In this document: one piece after another, positions 53,742 through 63,523 of the stretch
How the letters are laid out: the number at the start of each line of letters is the position of its first letter
Numbering within the stretch: position 1 is the first letter of the stretch
Source of the DNA: Pirellula staleyi DSM 6068
GTDB lineage: Bacteria > Planctomycetota > Planctomycetia > Pirellulales > Pirellulaceae
Direction: 5' to 3'
DNA length: 64,000 nucleotides
Assembly (NCBI RefSeq): GCF_000025185.1
Contig: NC_013720.1
Span: forward strand, 1,302,001 to 1,366,000
Position numbers and translations under genes: made by a program
The notes under the pieces: generated by a model
The model's database searches: none
What the model was told of the DNA's origin: nothing
The model's input: only the letters and a program-made list of their open reading frames with translations

Positions 53742-54662
53742 ATGGACTGGCTCAACTACCACCATTTGCACTATTTTTGGGTCGTGGCGCGCGAGGGGAG
53801 CATTGTGCGGGCGTGCGAAGTGCTGCACTTATCACAGCCGACGATTTCGACGCAGCTGCAGCAGCTCGAGCAAAGTCTGGGTGGGAAATTGTTCGAGCGC
53901 GCGGGGCGTGGACTCAAGTTGACCGAGCTTGGGCAAACGGTTTTTACCTACGCCGACGAGATTTTTGCGCTCGGAAAACAGCTGCTCGATACGGCGAAAG
54001 GACGCCCGACGGGACAGCCGCTGCGATTGGTGGTGGGGGTTTCCGATGTGCTGGCGAAGCTAGTGGTTTACCGACTGCTGCAGCCGGCGCTCCGCATGCC
54101 CGAGCGGGTGTGCCTGATTTGTCGTGAGGGGAATACAGCGGAGCTGCTGACGAGTCTCGCGGCGTACGAGCTCGATCTGATGCTGAGCGACGCGCCGCTG
54201 GCGAGCGGCAGCCGCGTGAAGGCGTTTAGCCACTTGCTCGGCGAGTGTGGCATCACGATTTTCGGCAAACCGGCGCTCAAGAAAAAGTATGCGACCGACT
54301 TTCCTCGTTCGCTACATGGCGCGCCGATGCTCCTGCCGTTTTCCAGCACCAACACGCGCCGCTTGCTCGACCAGTGGTTCGACGACGCTGAGATCTCGCC
54401 GATGATCGAGGGGGAGTTCGAAGACTCCGCGCTGATGAAAGTCTTTGGCCAAGAGGGGCTCGGGCTCTTCCCCGCGCCAAGTGTGATCGAGAACGAACTG
54501 TGCGAGCAGTATGGTGTGCAGGTGGTGGGGCGAATCGATCAAGTCCGCGAACGTTTTTATGCCATCTCCGTCGAGCGGAAGCTGAAAAATCCAGCGGCTG
54601 TCGAGATCTCGCGTGCGGCGAGATCGCAGATTTTTGCTCCCAAAGCGGAGCCGCCTAAGTAG
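53742..54662 (+). CDS. nhaR: LysR-family regulator NhaR
   Basis: The 306-residue regulator has an N-terminal winged helix-turn-helix (NYHHLHYFWVVAREGSIVRA, then LHLSQPTISTQLQQLEQSLG). The effector domain with LICREGNTAELLTSLAAYELDLMLSD is typical of NhaR rather than other LysR proteins. In enterobacteria NhaR senses Na+ and activates the nhaA antiporter, but no antiporter lies nearby. Its stop overlaps the convergent TPR gene by 8 bases. Confidence 0.9.
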   Translation: MDWLNYHHLHYFWVVAREGSIVRACEVLHLSQPTISTQLQQLEQSLGGKLFERAGRGLKLTELGQTVFTYADEIFALGKQLLDTAKGRPTGQPLRLVVGVSDVLAKLVVYRLLQPALRMPERVCLICREGNTAELLTSLAAYELDLMLSDAPLASGSRVKAFSHLLGECGITIFGKPALKKKYATDFPRSLHGAPMLLPFSSTNTRRLLDQWFDDAEISPMIEGEFEDSALMKVFGQEGLGLFPAPSVIENELCEQYGVQVVGRIDQVRERFYAISVERKLKNPAAVEISRAARSQIFAPKAEPPK

Positions 54663-55137
54663 CCTCTGGTGAGGTCGCTTGCAGCGTCGCCAGGTCCGTG
54701 GCGAGAAGCTGCCGCTCGTCGGCCTTTTCGATCTCGTCGAGCAGCGCCGTCGCTTTCGCGCAAGCAGCTTCCGCCCGGTCGCGATCCTCTAGCAACCGGC
54801 ACGCTCGCGCCAGCGCTTCCAGGGCATAGCCCCTGTAGAACGGAGTCAGACTTTCGCTGATTTCTAGGCATTTTTCTGCATAATGGAGCGCTTTCGGTGG
54901 GTCGGAAGTCGACGCAAAGACGCGCGACATCAGCCAATATGCGACCGACATTTCTCGCGGCGAATAGTCGGGCCGCTGCATCCAGTGATAGAGCGATGCA
55001 TAGGCGCAGGCAATCATCTGCTCGTCGTCGGTGCCGCTGCGATGCGGTTTGTCGAGCCACTTCCAGGTCTCGTTGAAACAGGCGGCTGAGAAGTAGCGAT
55101 GCCCGCGTTCGACATCCAGTGGTGCCTCGCTGTTCAT
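54655..55137 (-). CDS. Small helical TPR-like protein
   Basis: The 160-residue soluble protein starts at the ATG at 55137. Several helical pairs fit degenerate TPRs (MSRVFASTSDPPKALHYAEK, YALEALARACRLLEDRDRAEAACAKA). No catalytic motif is seen. It overlaps the 3' end of nhaR on the other strand by 8 bases and follows the kinase gene direction. It is probably an adaptor, but no partner is known. Confidence 0.7.
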   Translation of the reverse strand: MNSEAPLDVERGHRYFSAACFNETWKWLDKPHRSGTDDEQMIACAYASLYHWMQRPDYSPREMSVAYWLMSRVFASTSDPPKALHYAEKCLEISESLTPFYRGYALEALARACRLLEDRDRAEAACAKATALLDEIEKADERQLLATDLATLQATSPEAT

Positions 55138-55194
55138 GCCTGAAAACCTTAGGAGAAGAGGAAATCGCTGCAGCAAAACTTGGAGAGCGGCGCG

Positions 55195-58080
55195 CTACGA
55201 TTCACTACCGCCGAAGAAGAAGCCTAGGACCGCGATCGGAACCCCAATCGCCAGCGCGAGTGTTGCGGGTCCTCCTGGTAGTCCGAGATCGGGAAGGTAG
55301 AGTGCGCCGACGAGCATCACCGCTGCCGCTGGGATGGCGAAGAGGCTCATGCGCCAGCCGCCGAACATGCCGAGCACCATCAGCAGAAGTCCCGCGACCG
55401 CCGCGTTGTAGCTGCTGACCATGGGACCGATCAGTGGGATCGGCAGTGGCGTGGTGCTGCTGGTATCGGGGATTTGCATGCCGTTTTGTAGCGACGCCTT
55501 CACATCGGCGGGAGTTTTGTTAGCGATGTCGGAGGCAATCTGCTCGACGTTCGAAAAGAGTCCGTTTTGCTGGGCCCAGAGGGCAAATCCGAGCAGTAAA
55601 CAAGTGCCGAGGATGAATCGCACTTTGCCGCCGAACAGGAACGCCAGCGGCGAGAGGGCGGTGCTGGTGAGTTTTGAGCTGCGACCTTCGTAGGAACCTT
55701 GTCGGGCGGCGTGCAGCATCGCTTTGATGCGAGCCCGCTTTTTGATCGCTTCAGCCGCCGGATCGGCCACCGTTTGGGCCGAGGGCTGAACTGCAGCAGC
55801 GCGCACTTCGGCAGCTTCATCGACGAGCGCCTCGGCCATCCGCTTGGCTTGGCGTCGCGCTTGCAGTGGGTCGATCCCTTGGGCTTCAAGCCCTTTTTCT
55901 TCGACGATTTGCAGATGTTTTCGATCGCGCTCTTCCCGCAGGCGAGTGACGCGTCGGTCGATCCAGGCGATGAGGGGGTCGCGCCAGGCACGGAACTTGG
56001 AGCGGCGCTTTCCTTGCTCGGTGCGGCCGAAGCGCTCGCGGGCAGCGATTTTTGCTTCGTAACCAAAGAGGGACTCGAACAGCTCTTCCCACTGCTCACC
56101 GGAATAGCGGGCGACGAACTGGCGTAGCGAGTCTTCCTCGACCCCTTTCAAGCGAAAGCTTTTTAGCAAACCATGCAGTGGCGCCAGCGCCGCTTCGCGC
56201 TCTTGCGCAAGCGGGCGATCGATGGCGAAGTAGAGTGCGACGGCGAGTCCGACGGCTATCGGCAGCAGCACCATCCAAGTGATGAGCCAGCCGAGCAGCA
56301 TCAGCACCACAAGCGCAACGAGGCCACCTGCTCCCCAGGTGAGCCAGTCGCTGGTGCGTGTGGTGGAGAGCCAGAGACGAGCTTTATCGAACAAGAACGT
56401 ACGCTGCAGAAAGCCGCTGACTGCGAAGTAGACAAGCGCCGCCATCACCGGGACGAGCATCAATCCGAGCCCGAGATTCAGGCTCCAAAACGAAATGCCA
56501 AGTCCGAGCGCTGTGAAGCCAGCGGTGACCGAGAGGATGGCGAGCGAGCGAATCTTGGCAAACTTCGCTTCACCAAATTGCTTCACCGATTGCTCGAGCA
56601 AAGTGACCTGCTCTTCGCGCGGCGAGAAGGGTCCGGTCGATTGAATGCCGAGATAGGCCTCGAGGTCTTGTATCACTTCGGCTAGGCTCGGGTAGCGATC
56701 TTCAGGTCGCTTAGCGACCATCCGCACGACGATATCGGAGAGTCGCTTATCGAGTCGCTTGATGATCGCATCGGGGCGAACGATCGGTTCCGACTTGTGC
56801 TTGGTGATCACTTCATTGGCCGTTGCACCTTCAAACGGGGGGCGTCCGGTGAGCAGGACGTAGAGGGTACAGCCGAGCGAGTAGATATCGGCCCGATGAT
56901 CGACACCAGCGGCGTTAATCGCTTGTTCGGGGGCCATGTAGGCTGGCGTTCCCATGGCGACATTCACCATCGTGACATCGGTGCCGGTGAGGCTCCGCGC
57001 GGTGGCGGATTGACCGACGACGGTTCGCGCGCTCGATGATTTGGCGGCAGCATTCTCGGCCAGTTTTGCAGCGGCTGCAGCTTCGGCTTGCTCTTGTTCG
57101 AGCGCCACCTCTTGCTCGGCAGCTTGCGGCGTTTTCACGAGCCCCAGGTCGGCCACCTTCACGACACCGCGCTCGCTGAGAAGCAAATTGGCTGGCTTCA
57201 CATCGCGGTGAACCATTCCATGCTGATGCGCAAACTGCAAACCGCGAGCAGCCTGCAGCACGTAGCCAATCGCGACTTCGGCATCGAGATTCCCTTGCGA
57301 TTTGACGACGTGATCGAGCGAATCTCCCGGCACAAATTCCATGCTGAAGAAGTGCGAACCCGACGACGAACCGAGATCGTAAATCTGCACCACGTTGTGA
57401 TGCGACAGCTGCGCGGCGGCATAGGCTTCACGCGTGAAGCGGGCAATGAACGTTGGGTTGCTGGCCCACTGCGGCTGAATCACTTTCAGCGCGACGAGTC
57501 GATCAAGCGATAGCTGACGTGCTTTGTAAACTGCTCCCATCGCGCCACGTCCGAGTTCGCCTAGCAGCTCGTAGCCCGGAAGTTTTGTACCGGAGTTGAT
57601 GGGTTGCAGCGGTTGCTCGTGACGCGGGCTGGTGCTGCTGGCAACTGCGGCGGCGGTGTGGGCTTCGGTCGCTTCGATGGCGCGCTGAGGGCGCGTGAGG
57701 TTAGCGGCAAAGTCGGCTGTCGCGTTAGGATCGGCAAGCGGACTAGCGGTCGGCTGCGATGGGGGAAGCGTCGCCTCGACAGCTTGCGGAGATGAAGCGC
57801 GTGGCGGTGACGGAGGGGGAAGCGTGGCCTCGGCGGCGCGCGGCACGGACGGAGGTGACGATGGTTCTGCAACGGTCTTCGCGGCCGAAGTGGGTGGGAG
57901 CGTTTGCTCGACAGCGGCGGGCGGAGCGAGCTTGGCGGTGCTCCACGGTTTCGCGGGATCGTCGTGCACGCGCAGCGCGAACGACTGACCACACTTAGCG
58001 CATTTTGGCTTGTAGGTGCCAGGCTTCGCTTCGCGCACCGTCATGGAGTGGTTGCAGTGGGGGCAGGCGATGGCCGGCAT
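55195..58080 (-). CDS. Ser/Thr protein kinase with zinc ribbon and C-terminal membrane domain
   Basis: The 961-residue protein has an N-terminal zinc ribbon (CPHC at 6-9, CAKC at 27-30) and a Pro/Ala-rich linker with three E(A/Q)TLPP motifs (about 58-63, 84-89, 102-107). The kinase domain covers about 170-475: GRGAMG P-loop, Lys in VALKVI, HRDVKPAN catalytic loop, DLG in place of DFG, and GTPAYMAPEQ. An insertion of about 60 mostly Ala/Glu/Gln residues lies between DLG and APE. Several helices and cytoplasmic coiled segments fill the C-terminus. Its gene follows the STAND gene by 189 bases. Confidence 0.92.
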   Translation of the reverse strand: MPAIACPHCNHSMTVREAKPGTYKPKCAKCGQSFALRVHDDPAKPWSTAKLAPPAAVEQTLPPTSAAKTVAEPSSPPSVPRAAEATLPPPSPPRASSPQAVEATLPPSQPTASPLADPNATADFAANLTRPQRAIEATEAHTAAAVASSTSPRHEQPLQPINSGTKLPGYELLGELGRGAMGAVYKARQLSLDRLVALKVIQPQWASNPTFIARFTREAYAAAQLSHHNVVQIYDLGSSSGSHFFSMEFVPGDSLDHVVKSQGNLDAEVAIGYVLQAARGLQFAHQHGMVHRDVKPANLLLSERGVVKVADLGLVKTPQAAEQEVALEQEQAEAAAAAKLAENAAAKSSSARTVVGQSATARSLTGTDVTMVNVAMGTPAYMAPEQAINAAGVDHRADIYSLGCTLYVLLTGRPPFEGATANEVITKHKSEPIVRPDAIIKRLDKRLSDIVVRMVAKRPEDRYPSLAEVIQDLEAYLGIQSTGPFSPREEQVTLLEQSVKQFGEAKFAKIRSLAILSVTAGFTALGLGISFWSLNLGLGLMLVPVMAALVYFAVSGFLQRTFLFDKARLWLSTTRTSDWLTWGAGGLVALVVLMLLGWLITWMVLLPIAVGLAVALYFAIDRPLAQEREAALAPLHGLLKSFRLKGVEEDSLRQFVARYSGEQWEELFESLFGYEAKIAARERFGRTEQGKRRSKFRAWRDPLIAWIDRRVTRLREERDRKHLQIVEEKGLEAQGIDPLQARRQAKRMAEALVDEAAEVRAAAVQPSAQTVADPAAEAIKKRARIKAMLHAARQGSYEGRSSKLTSTALSPLAFLFGGKVRFILGTCLLLGFALWAQQNGLFSNVEQIASDIANKTPADVKASLQNGMQIPDTSSTTPLPIPLIGPMVSSYNAAVAGLLLMVLGMFGGWRMSLFAIPAAAVMLVGALYLPDLGLPGGPATLALAIGVPIAVLGFFFGGSES

Positions 58081-58269
58081 TAAGACCTCGCAGAGGAAAG
58101 ACTCAAGGTGTGGTGGTCGCGCGAAGGAGCGGCTGAAGAAATCGAGACTTCGCTATCGTATTCTCGCGCACCAGTGCGGTGCAAATAACGCGCGATTATT
58201 TGCCATCGCAAGCTTCTCGCCAACAGCTGCGCATGCGTTGGGCCTGCGAAATACGGAGTCGATGCTGCT

Positions 58270-61161
58270 TTACGACGTCGATGGCGAACTTGTTGATGAA
58301 CTGGGAGGCGTGGCAGCGGCCGCGCTGCTGCCCGCCACTTTACCGACCACAAACTTCCCCTCGATCAGCCGCAATTCGCGCACTGGGCGTCCATAGAGGA
58401 GCTCGGTCATTTTCTGTTTCAGCGGGGTAAGTTGCTCATAGACTTCCACCGTTGCGCCGCTGGCGAGCAGTAGCAACAGCTTCTCGAGCGAGCAGTCGAG
58501 TGACAGATGTTTGAGTCCAAAACGTTCCGACAGCATCGTGACATCGGCCAGCAGCTGCGCCGCTTGAGGATGGTGATCTTCACTTCGATAGACAGCGGCT
58601 TGCGCCAGCTGCGCCGGGAGGATCATCTCGAGGAGCCCTGTTTTGCGCGCGAGTGTGCCGGCTTGCTGCACATGCTTGCGCGCCTCTTCGCGATAACGCC
58701 AATCTCCCGAATGAGCGCGGAGCGCGAGGTAGAGTCGTCCAAGAACAAAACGATAGCCAGCCGCGATGGCAAAATCGTGTGGCGCAACATCATCGATCTC
58801 GCGCCAGGCAGTTTTTTCGGCAAGCGGAAAATTACCCGAGTCGAAGACTGCTTCGACATGCCAGTGCTCGGCCCCCAAGAGATGCGACGACTCGCGCGGA
58901 ATCGACATCGCAAGCTTGTAGCGTTCGATCGCTTCGGCAAACTTCCCTTTCAGATGCAGCACGCGAGCTGTCAGCATCACGGCATCGCGAAACAGCTGCT
59001 TCTGTTTCGCCAGGTCGGGTAGCGCCACAAGTTCATTCACACGGCAGGTGGCATCTTTGACACGTCCTGCCAGCAGCAGTTGCTGTGCGAGTTCGATCAG
59101 CAGGTGCGGAACAAGTTCCAGGTTCCCCCCTTGCTCGTCGCTAGGTAACTTCGCGCGCTCGAGGTGACGCGTTGTCGTGGCAATCGCTTCCGAGAATCGT
59201 CCCGCGCTTCGCAGCGCATGCCGATGGAGCTGAGCAACGCGCCACTGATCGCTCGCCGATAGCCCAGCGCGAGGTAGCTGCGTGGTAGGGTCGATCAACA
59301 GCTCCAGGGCTCCCGCGCGATAACAAAAATCGCGCACCGTTTCGAGTTTCAAAACATCCTCCTGCTGCCAGAGTGCAGCGAGGAACGACTCGTGCCAGGC
59401 CGAGTGATAATCGCCTGCCTCAGTCCGGTGCTGCATCGCGCGGAGCAGCGTGGCGATACGTGGAGGAGTGATCGGCCCGTCGGACTTTTGGAGCTGAAGC
59501 TCTTCGGCTAGCCAGCGGTGGAGCTGTGCACCGCGAGAGGACTCCAGTGGTGCCTGACGACGCAAAAATGCCTCGCGCGCGACGCGCTGTAGCACCACGA
59601 GCTGCGTGGCCGGATGCGCGACGATTCCTGCCCCGCGCAGCTGCGCGAGAATCGCGCGGAGCTTTGTGCCGTCGAGCTGCACCAGCGTAGCACCCCACGG
59701 TTGCTGCTCAGCGGAAACATCGCTATTAGCCTGGAAATCCCGGCGTAAATGCCCGAGTAGGTTCTCGATCGTCGTGACTTCGAGCGGCTGATCGGCGCAT
59801 GCCAGTAGCGATAACAATTCGGTGATAGCGGGTTGATTCCAGGCCTCGAGCAGTTCCTGCAGCAGCCCATCGATTAGCTGGTCGAGCGGGATCGACGTCA
59901 GCCGCTGCGCGTGGCGTTTGAGCGTTGCCGGGAAACTGCCACGAGCCGCGCGGCACGCAGCGATCAAGCGCGCGGCGATGAAGTGACCCGACGCGGCGGC
60001 AGCAGCATCGTCGATTTCGCTACTCGTGACCGGGTAGCGCAGTTTTGCCAGCAGCTCGCGGCTGTCGGGCTTCGCAACGCGGTCGACCTGGATCGTCGAA
60101 AGGCCCTCCCCTTCCCACGGCGCAAGATCGGCCAAAGGCTGCTTGGAGATCACAATGCAGAGCCCATTGTGAGCGTGCAGCAATTTGCGGAGCAGCATTA
60201 AGAGCGCATCGTCGGCAATGCGCGCAGTCCCATGCTCGTCGGCGCGCAGCAAGTGGTCCAGACCATCGATCACTAGCAGGGTTCGTTCCTCTTGCAGTAG
60301 TCGCGCAAGACGTGCACCGGTTTCCCACCAAGCTTCGGGCGCGTCTTCGACATCGCTCAAAAATTGCCGGAGCGCGAAGCAGAACTCGTCGGCTGAATGA
60401 TGTCCCCCCGCGCGCTGCTGTTCGTCGAAAGACCAGCAAAACAGACGTTCCGCGCCGCGCCATGCTTCCCGACTGAGCAGTGCCAAAAAATGCGCGACGA
60501 GCGAGCTTTTCCCAACCCCCAACTCGCCGACGAGATTCACCACACGTGTGCCGGGCTCCATCCAAGCGACACCGAGTTGATGCAGCAGAATTTCTCGCTC
60601 GACCGATTCCGCTGCGACCAGTGCATGCCGAAAATTACCGAGCATCAGTTGCGATTCGGGAAGTGCACTCCACGCGAGTTCACTTGGCATTGCTCCGATA
60701 TGCACCAGGTGTCCCACCGCGCGGCGAGCGATGTAGGCCATGGCGCGATATGCCTCGCGCAGGTCGCGCTTCTCGAGTGGCTGCTGAAGTTCGCGCGACA
60801 CCTGCACCGTCACCGTCTCGGGCAACAGTCCCCAGGGACAATCCTTCAGAATGACTGGGAGAAATTCGGTATCGCCTGTTTGACCACGTGTCACTTTCAC
60901 GTTGGCCCGAATCACGAGTCGAGGGAGCGCTTCCTTCATCATCGCGCGCGATGCCAGAAAGTCGGGCGACACAAGCAGGATCGCGAGCCGTGCGCTCTCG
61001 ACCCCACGTAGTCCCTCGGCTGTCAGCCGCCCCGCTTCATCGGCGGTAGCGAGTCGCACATGCTCGCGCCCTAGTCCCAGGGCGAGCAAATGATTGGCAA
61101 TTAGCGTGGGCCATTTGGTGTCCCATTCATTCGAGCAGAGAAGAATTAGGGGATCGCTCAT
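58270..61161 (-). CDS. TIR-STAND NTPase with C-terminal TPR (NLR-like signalling protein)
   Basis: The 963-residue protein has an N-terminal TIR-like domain (about 1-125) with PLILLCSNEWDTKWPTL, ARLAILLVSPDFLASRAMMK, a candidate catalytic Glu at 77, and FLPVILKDCPWGLLPE typical of TIR_2. The NB-ARC/STAND ATPase follows: Walker A GELGVGKSS (212-220), the WSFDEQQRAGGHHSADEF segment and Walker B TLLVIDGLDHLL (294-305). A winged-helix-like part leads to TPR-like helical repeats (about 590-930) and an Ala/Ser-rich tail. This layout matches bacterial NLR-like or STAND defence and signalling proteins. Activity is inferred, not shown. Confidence 0.85.
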   Translation of the reverse strand: MSDPLILLCSNEWDTKWPTLIANHLLALGLGREHVRLATADEAGRLTAEGLRGVESARLAILLVSPDFLASRAMMKEALPRLVIRANVKVTRGQTGDTEFLPVILKDCPWGLLPETVTVQVSRELQQPLEKRDLREAYRAMAYIARRAVGHLVHIGAMPSELAWSALPESQLMLGNFRHALVAAESVEREILLHQLGVAWMEPGTRVVNLVGELGVGKSSLVAHFLALLSREAWRGAERLFCWSFDEQQRAGGHHSADEFCFALRQFLSDVEDAPEAWWETGARLARLLQEERTLLVIDGLDHLLRADEHGTARIADDALLMLLRKLLHAHNGLCIVISKQPLADLAPWEGEGLSTIQVDRVAKPDSRELLAKLRYPVTSSEIDDAAAAASGHFIAARLIAACRAARGSFPATLKRHAQRLTSIPLDQLIDGLLQELLEAWNQPAITELLSLLACADQPLEVTTIENLLGHLRRDFQANSDVSAEQQPWGATLVQLDGTKLRAILAQLRGAGIVAHPATQLVVLQRVAREAFLRRQAPLESSRGAQLHRWLAEELQLQKSDGPITPPRIATLLRAMQHRTEAGDYHSAWHESFLAALWQQEDVLKLETVRDFCYRAGALELLIDPTTQLPRAGLSASDQWRVAQLHRHALRSAGRFSEAIATTTRHLERAKLPSDEQGGNLELVPHLLIELAQQLLLAGRVKDATCRVNELVALPDLAKQKQLFRDAVMLTARVLHLKGKFAEAIERYKLAMSIPRESSHLLGAEHWHVEAVFDSGNFPLAEKTAWREIDDVAPHDFAIAAGYRFVLGRLYLALRAHSGDWRYREEARKHVQQAGTLARKTGLLEMILPAQLAQAAVYRSEDHHPQAAQLLADVTMLSERFGLKHLSLDCSLEKLLLLLASGATVEVYEQLTPLKQKMTELLYGRPVRELRLIEGKFVVGKVAGSSAAAATPPSSSTSSPSTS

Positions 61162-61360
61162 GAACCATCTCCCTTAGCGAGATTGATGGTTCTAGCAAGC
61201 TTTCGTAAAGAGCCGGTGAAGGTTTGGCGACGGTCGCTCGCGAAGCAGAGTGCGCAGAGGACGATTCACACCACAGCTGCATGCAGCTAGAGGCCCGCAC
61301 GCTTTTTCTGTAGAAGCGGATGCTTAGTCAATTTCCGCTTGGAAGACTTGTTGCCGCGCG

Positions 61361-63517
61361 CTAGTTTTGAAGGAAATCGGGAAGGTAGCCCCCCGATTCG
61401 GTAGCAGGCGACTGCTTGCGCTTCGCCGCTTGCTCCGCTTCCCGCAGCGCCAGGTAAGAGCCCTGCATCAGCCGATCTTCGCGCCCTTCACCCGCTTGCA
61501 CCACGATGGCCGACTCGCTGAGGAGTTTCTTCTCGGCGACATTGATGGCATAGCAACGTGTTTGGCAAAGTCCACAGCCGACGCACTTGTCAGCTACGAC
61601 GCTGGGAGCCAAAAATCCGCTCGATTCAATCGGCTCGCCTTGGGCATCGACTTGTGTACCAACTCGCACAAACTCAATTGCGTGATAGCCGGCCGCGATG
61701 CAATCGTCGACGCACAGCTGACAGGCTTCCTTACCCGCGTGCGGCAGGCAGGTTTGCAAATCGACAATCGCGAGCCCCATTCGCGCGACACGTTTTTCCT
61801 CGAGCGGAATCGCGCGAATCGCACCTGTCGGACAAACCTGACCGCAGGCATTGCAGCTCGATTCGCACCCGGCCCAATCGGGCTTGGCGGCCGGTGTCCA
61901 CAACCCTTCCAGCCCTTGCTCGAATCCGAGCGGCTGTAAAACATTGTTCGGGCATGCCTTAAAACATTCGCCACAGCGAATGCACAGGTCGAGGAACTGC
62001 GGCTCGGGTACACTTCCCGGTGGTCGAATGGGAAGCAGCTGAGGATCGCTCGTCAGATCAGCTCCCAGCACTTTCGTGGCGATGGTGAGCGATGTGGCCC
62101 CCACAATCGTGGCGGCTGAACCAGCAGCGAGCGACAAAAATCCGCGGCGTCCGAGTGCCGTTTCGTGCGTCGGTGGATCGTTCTCCACTTTCAGCTGAAT
62201 CAAGTTCCAGCGCTCGACAAACTTGATCGCTTCGGTCGGACAAACCCCAGCGCAGGTCTGGCACAGCGTGCAGTCGGTGGTTCGCGTGGTGAAGTCGGGC
62301 TTGATCGCATCGAACGGACAAATTTGCACACACTTGTTGCAGTGGATACAGCTCGATTCGACCTTCCGCTCCGTAGCGCGAAACAGATTCGATACCGAGA
62401 AGACCGCCCCACTCGGACAGACATACTTGCACCAAAACCGAGGCCGCAGAAAACCGAGCCCCAGCACGACAGCAAACATCGCCAGCGAAAGAAAATGCCC
62501 CGCCGAAGGTGCCGGCACATTGTGCCAGCCGCGCGAGGCTGCAGTTTGCAGCGGCTCGAACAGGAACAGCATCCCGCGCGTGATGACCGGAATCGCCGCA
62601 AAATAGCCACTCACCAAAACGCCGAACACCGAGCAGAGGAGCGTTCCCGCGAGCAGGTAGTACTTGATATGCACCCACCAACCATCCTCGGCGACTCGAA
62701 AGCGCTTGACGCGCTTACCGATCCCCCAGTCGAACAGATCGATCAGGGTCCCGAGCGGGCAGAGATAGCCGCAGAAACCTCGCGGAACGAGGATCGCAAC
62801 CACTAAGATTCCGATTGCCGAGACGAGCGACCAAACCCAAGTCCGACCGGCAATAGCGGTCGAGATCGCCACCAAAGGATCGATCACCAGCAGACTCTCG
62901 GCATGCAGCAACTCTTTCGAAGCGAGCGAGTCGGCATAGTGCGACGGCCAGGCATCAGGGGCCGTTTCCGAAAGGGTCCAGGGTCCTCCGGGATCAAACT
63001 GCAGTTCCTCGAGTTTCTCCGCCGGAAAATCAGGTTCGGCAGCGAGCACGAGCGACTCGTTTTGCACCTCGCGCACTGTGACCGGACCTAGCAGCGCAAG
63101 CTTTCCCGTCGCGGGATCGGCGCTCGATACAAAGTACCGCTGCAAGGGCCGAATCCCGACGAGCGCGCCAGGCTGGGCGGTGATCGCGATCGTCTGGTCC
63201 TCGGCAGGAGCAGCGGGCGCAAGGCCGGGCCAAACCTGCGCCGGACGCGCCGAGTAGGGCCACGCAACGTAGAAGAAAAGGAACAGAAACAGCAGAAAGA
63301 AAACTGTTTGCACCACACGGCGCACCGGCGCGGAGAGCCAACTCGGACCGAGTCGCTTCAGCCACTGCCGCACCAGCCCCGGTTTGGCTGTCGCACGATC
63401 GGAAAACAGAGCCGCCGGCAGGATCTGCTTAGCGATGCGCACTAGCAGTGTGTCGGGCTTGAGCTCGGTCCCCTTCTTCGGTTTTCGCAAGAAGGGGAGA
63501 AACATATCGAGTCGCAT
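61361..63517 (-). CDS. Membrane polyferredoxin, fused NapH-like and NapG-like modules
   Basis: The 718-residue electron-transfer protein has one early helix (about 70-86), a periplasmic region (about 100-210), then four to five helices with the two NapH/NosR-type motifs CGYLCPLG (249-256) and CKYVCPSG (363-370). Two 4Fe-4S motifs follow (CIHCNKCVQICP, CTLCQTCAGVCP). A second module opens with GRRGFLSLAAGSAA (456-469), a Tat-like signal inside the chain. It has further cysteine clusters at about 512-522, 551-562, 590-606 and 645-655. It probably passes electrons from quinol or a flavoprotein to periplasmic clusters. The FMN-binding gene upstream is a likely partner. Confidence 0.88.
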   Translation of the reverse strand: MRLDMFLPFLRKPKKGTELKPDTLLVRIAKQILPAALFSDRATAKPGLVRQWLKRLGPSWLSAPVRRVVQTVFFLLFLFLFFYVAWPYSARPAQVWPGLAPAAPAEDQTIAITAQPGALVGIRPLQRYFVSSADPATGKLALLGPVTVREVQNESLVLAAEPDFPAEKLEELQFDPGGPWTLSETAPDAWPSHYADSLASKELLHAESLLVIDPLVAISTAIAGRTWVWSLVSAIGILVVAILVPRGFCGYLCPLGTLIDLFDWGIGKRVKRFRVAEDGWWVHIKYYLLAGTLLCSVFGVLVSGYFAAIPVITRGMLFLFEPLQTAASRGWHNVPAPSAGHFLSLAMFAVVLGLGFLRPRFWCKYVCPSGAVFSVSNLFRATERKVESSCIHCNKCVQICPFDAIKPDFTTRTTDCTLCQTCAGVCPTEAIKFVERWNLIQLKVENDPPTHETALGRRGFLSLAAGSAATIVGATSLTIATKVLGADLTSDPQLLPIRPPGSVPEPQFLDLCIRCGECFKACPNNVLQPLGFEQGLEGLWTPAAKPDWAGCESSCNACGQVCPTGAIRAIPLEEKRVARMGLAIVDLQTCLPHAGKEACQLCVDDCIAAGYHAIEFVRVGTQVDAQGEPIESSGFLAPSVVADKCVGCGLCQTRCYAINVAEKKLLSESAIVVQAGEGREDRLMQGSYLALREAEQAAKRKQSPATESGGYLPDFLQN

Positions 63518-63523
63518 AGAATG

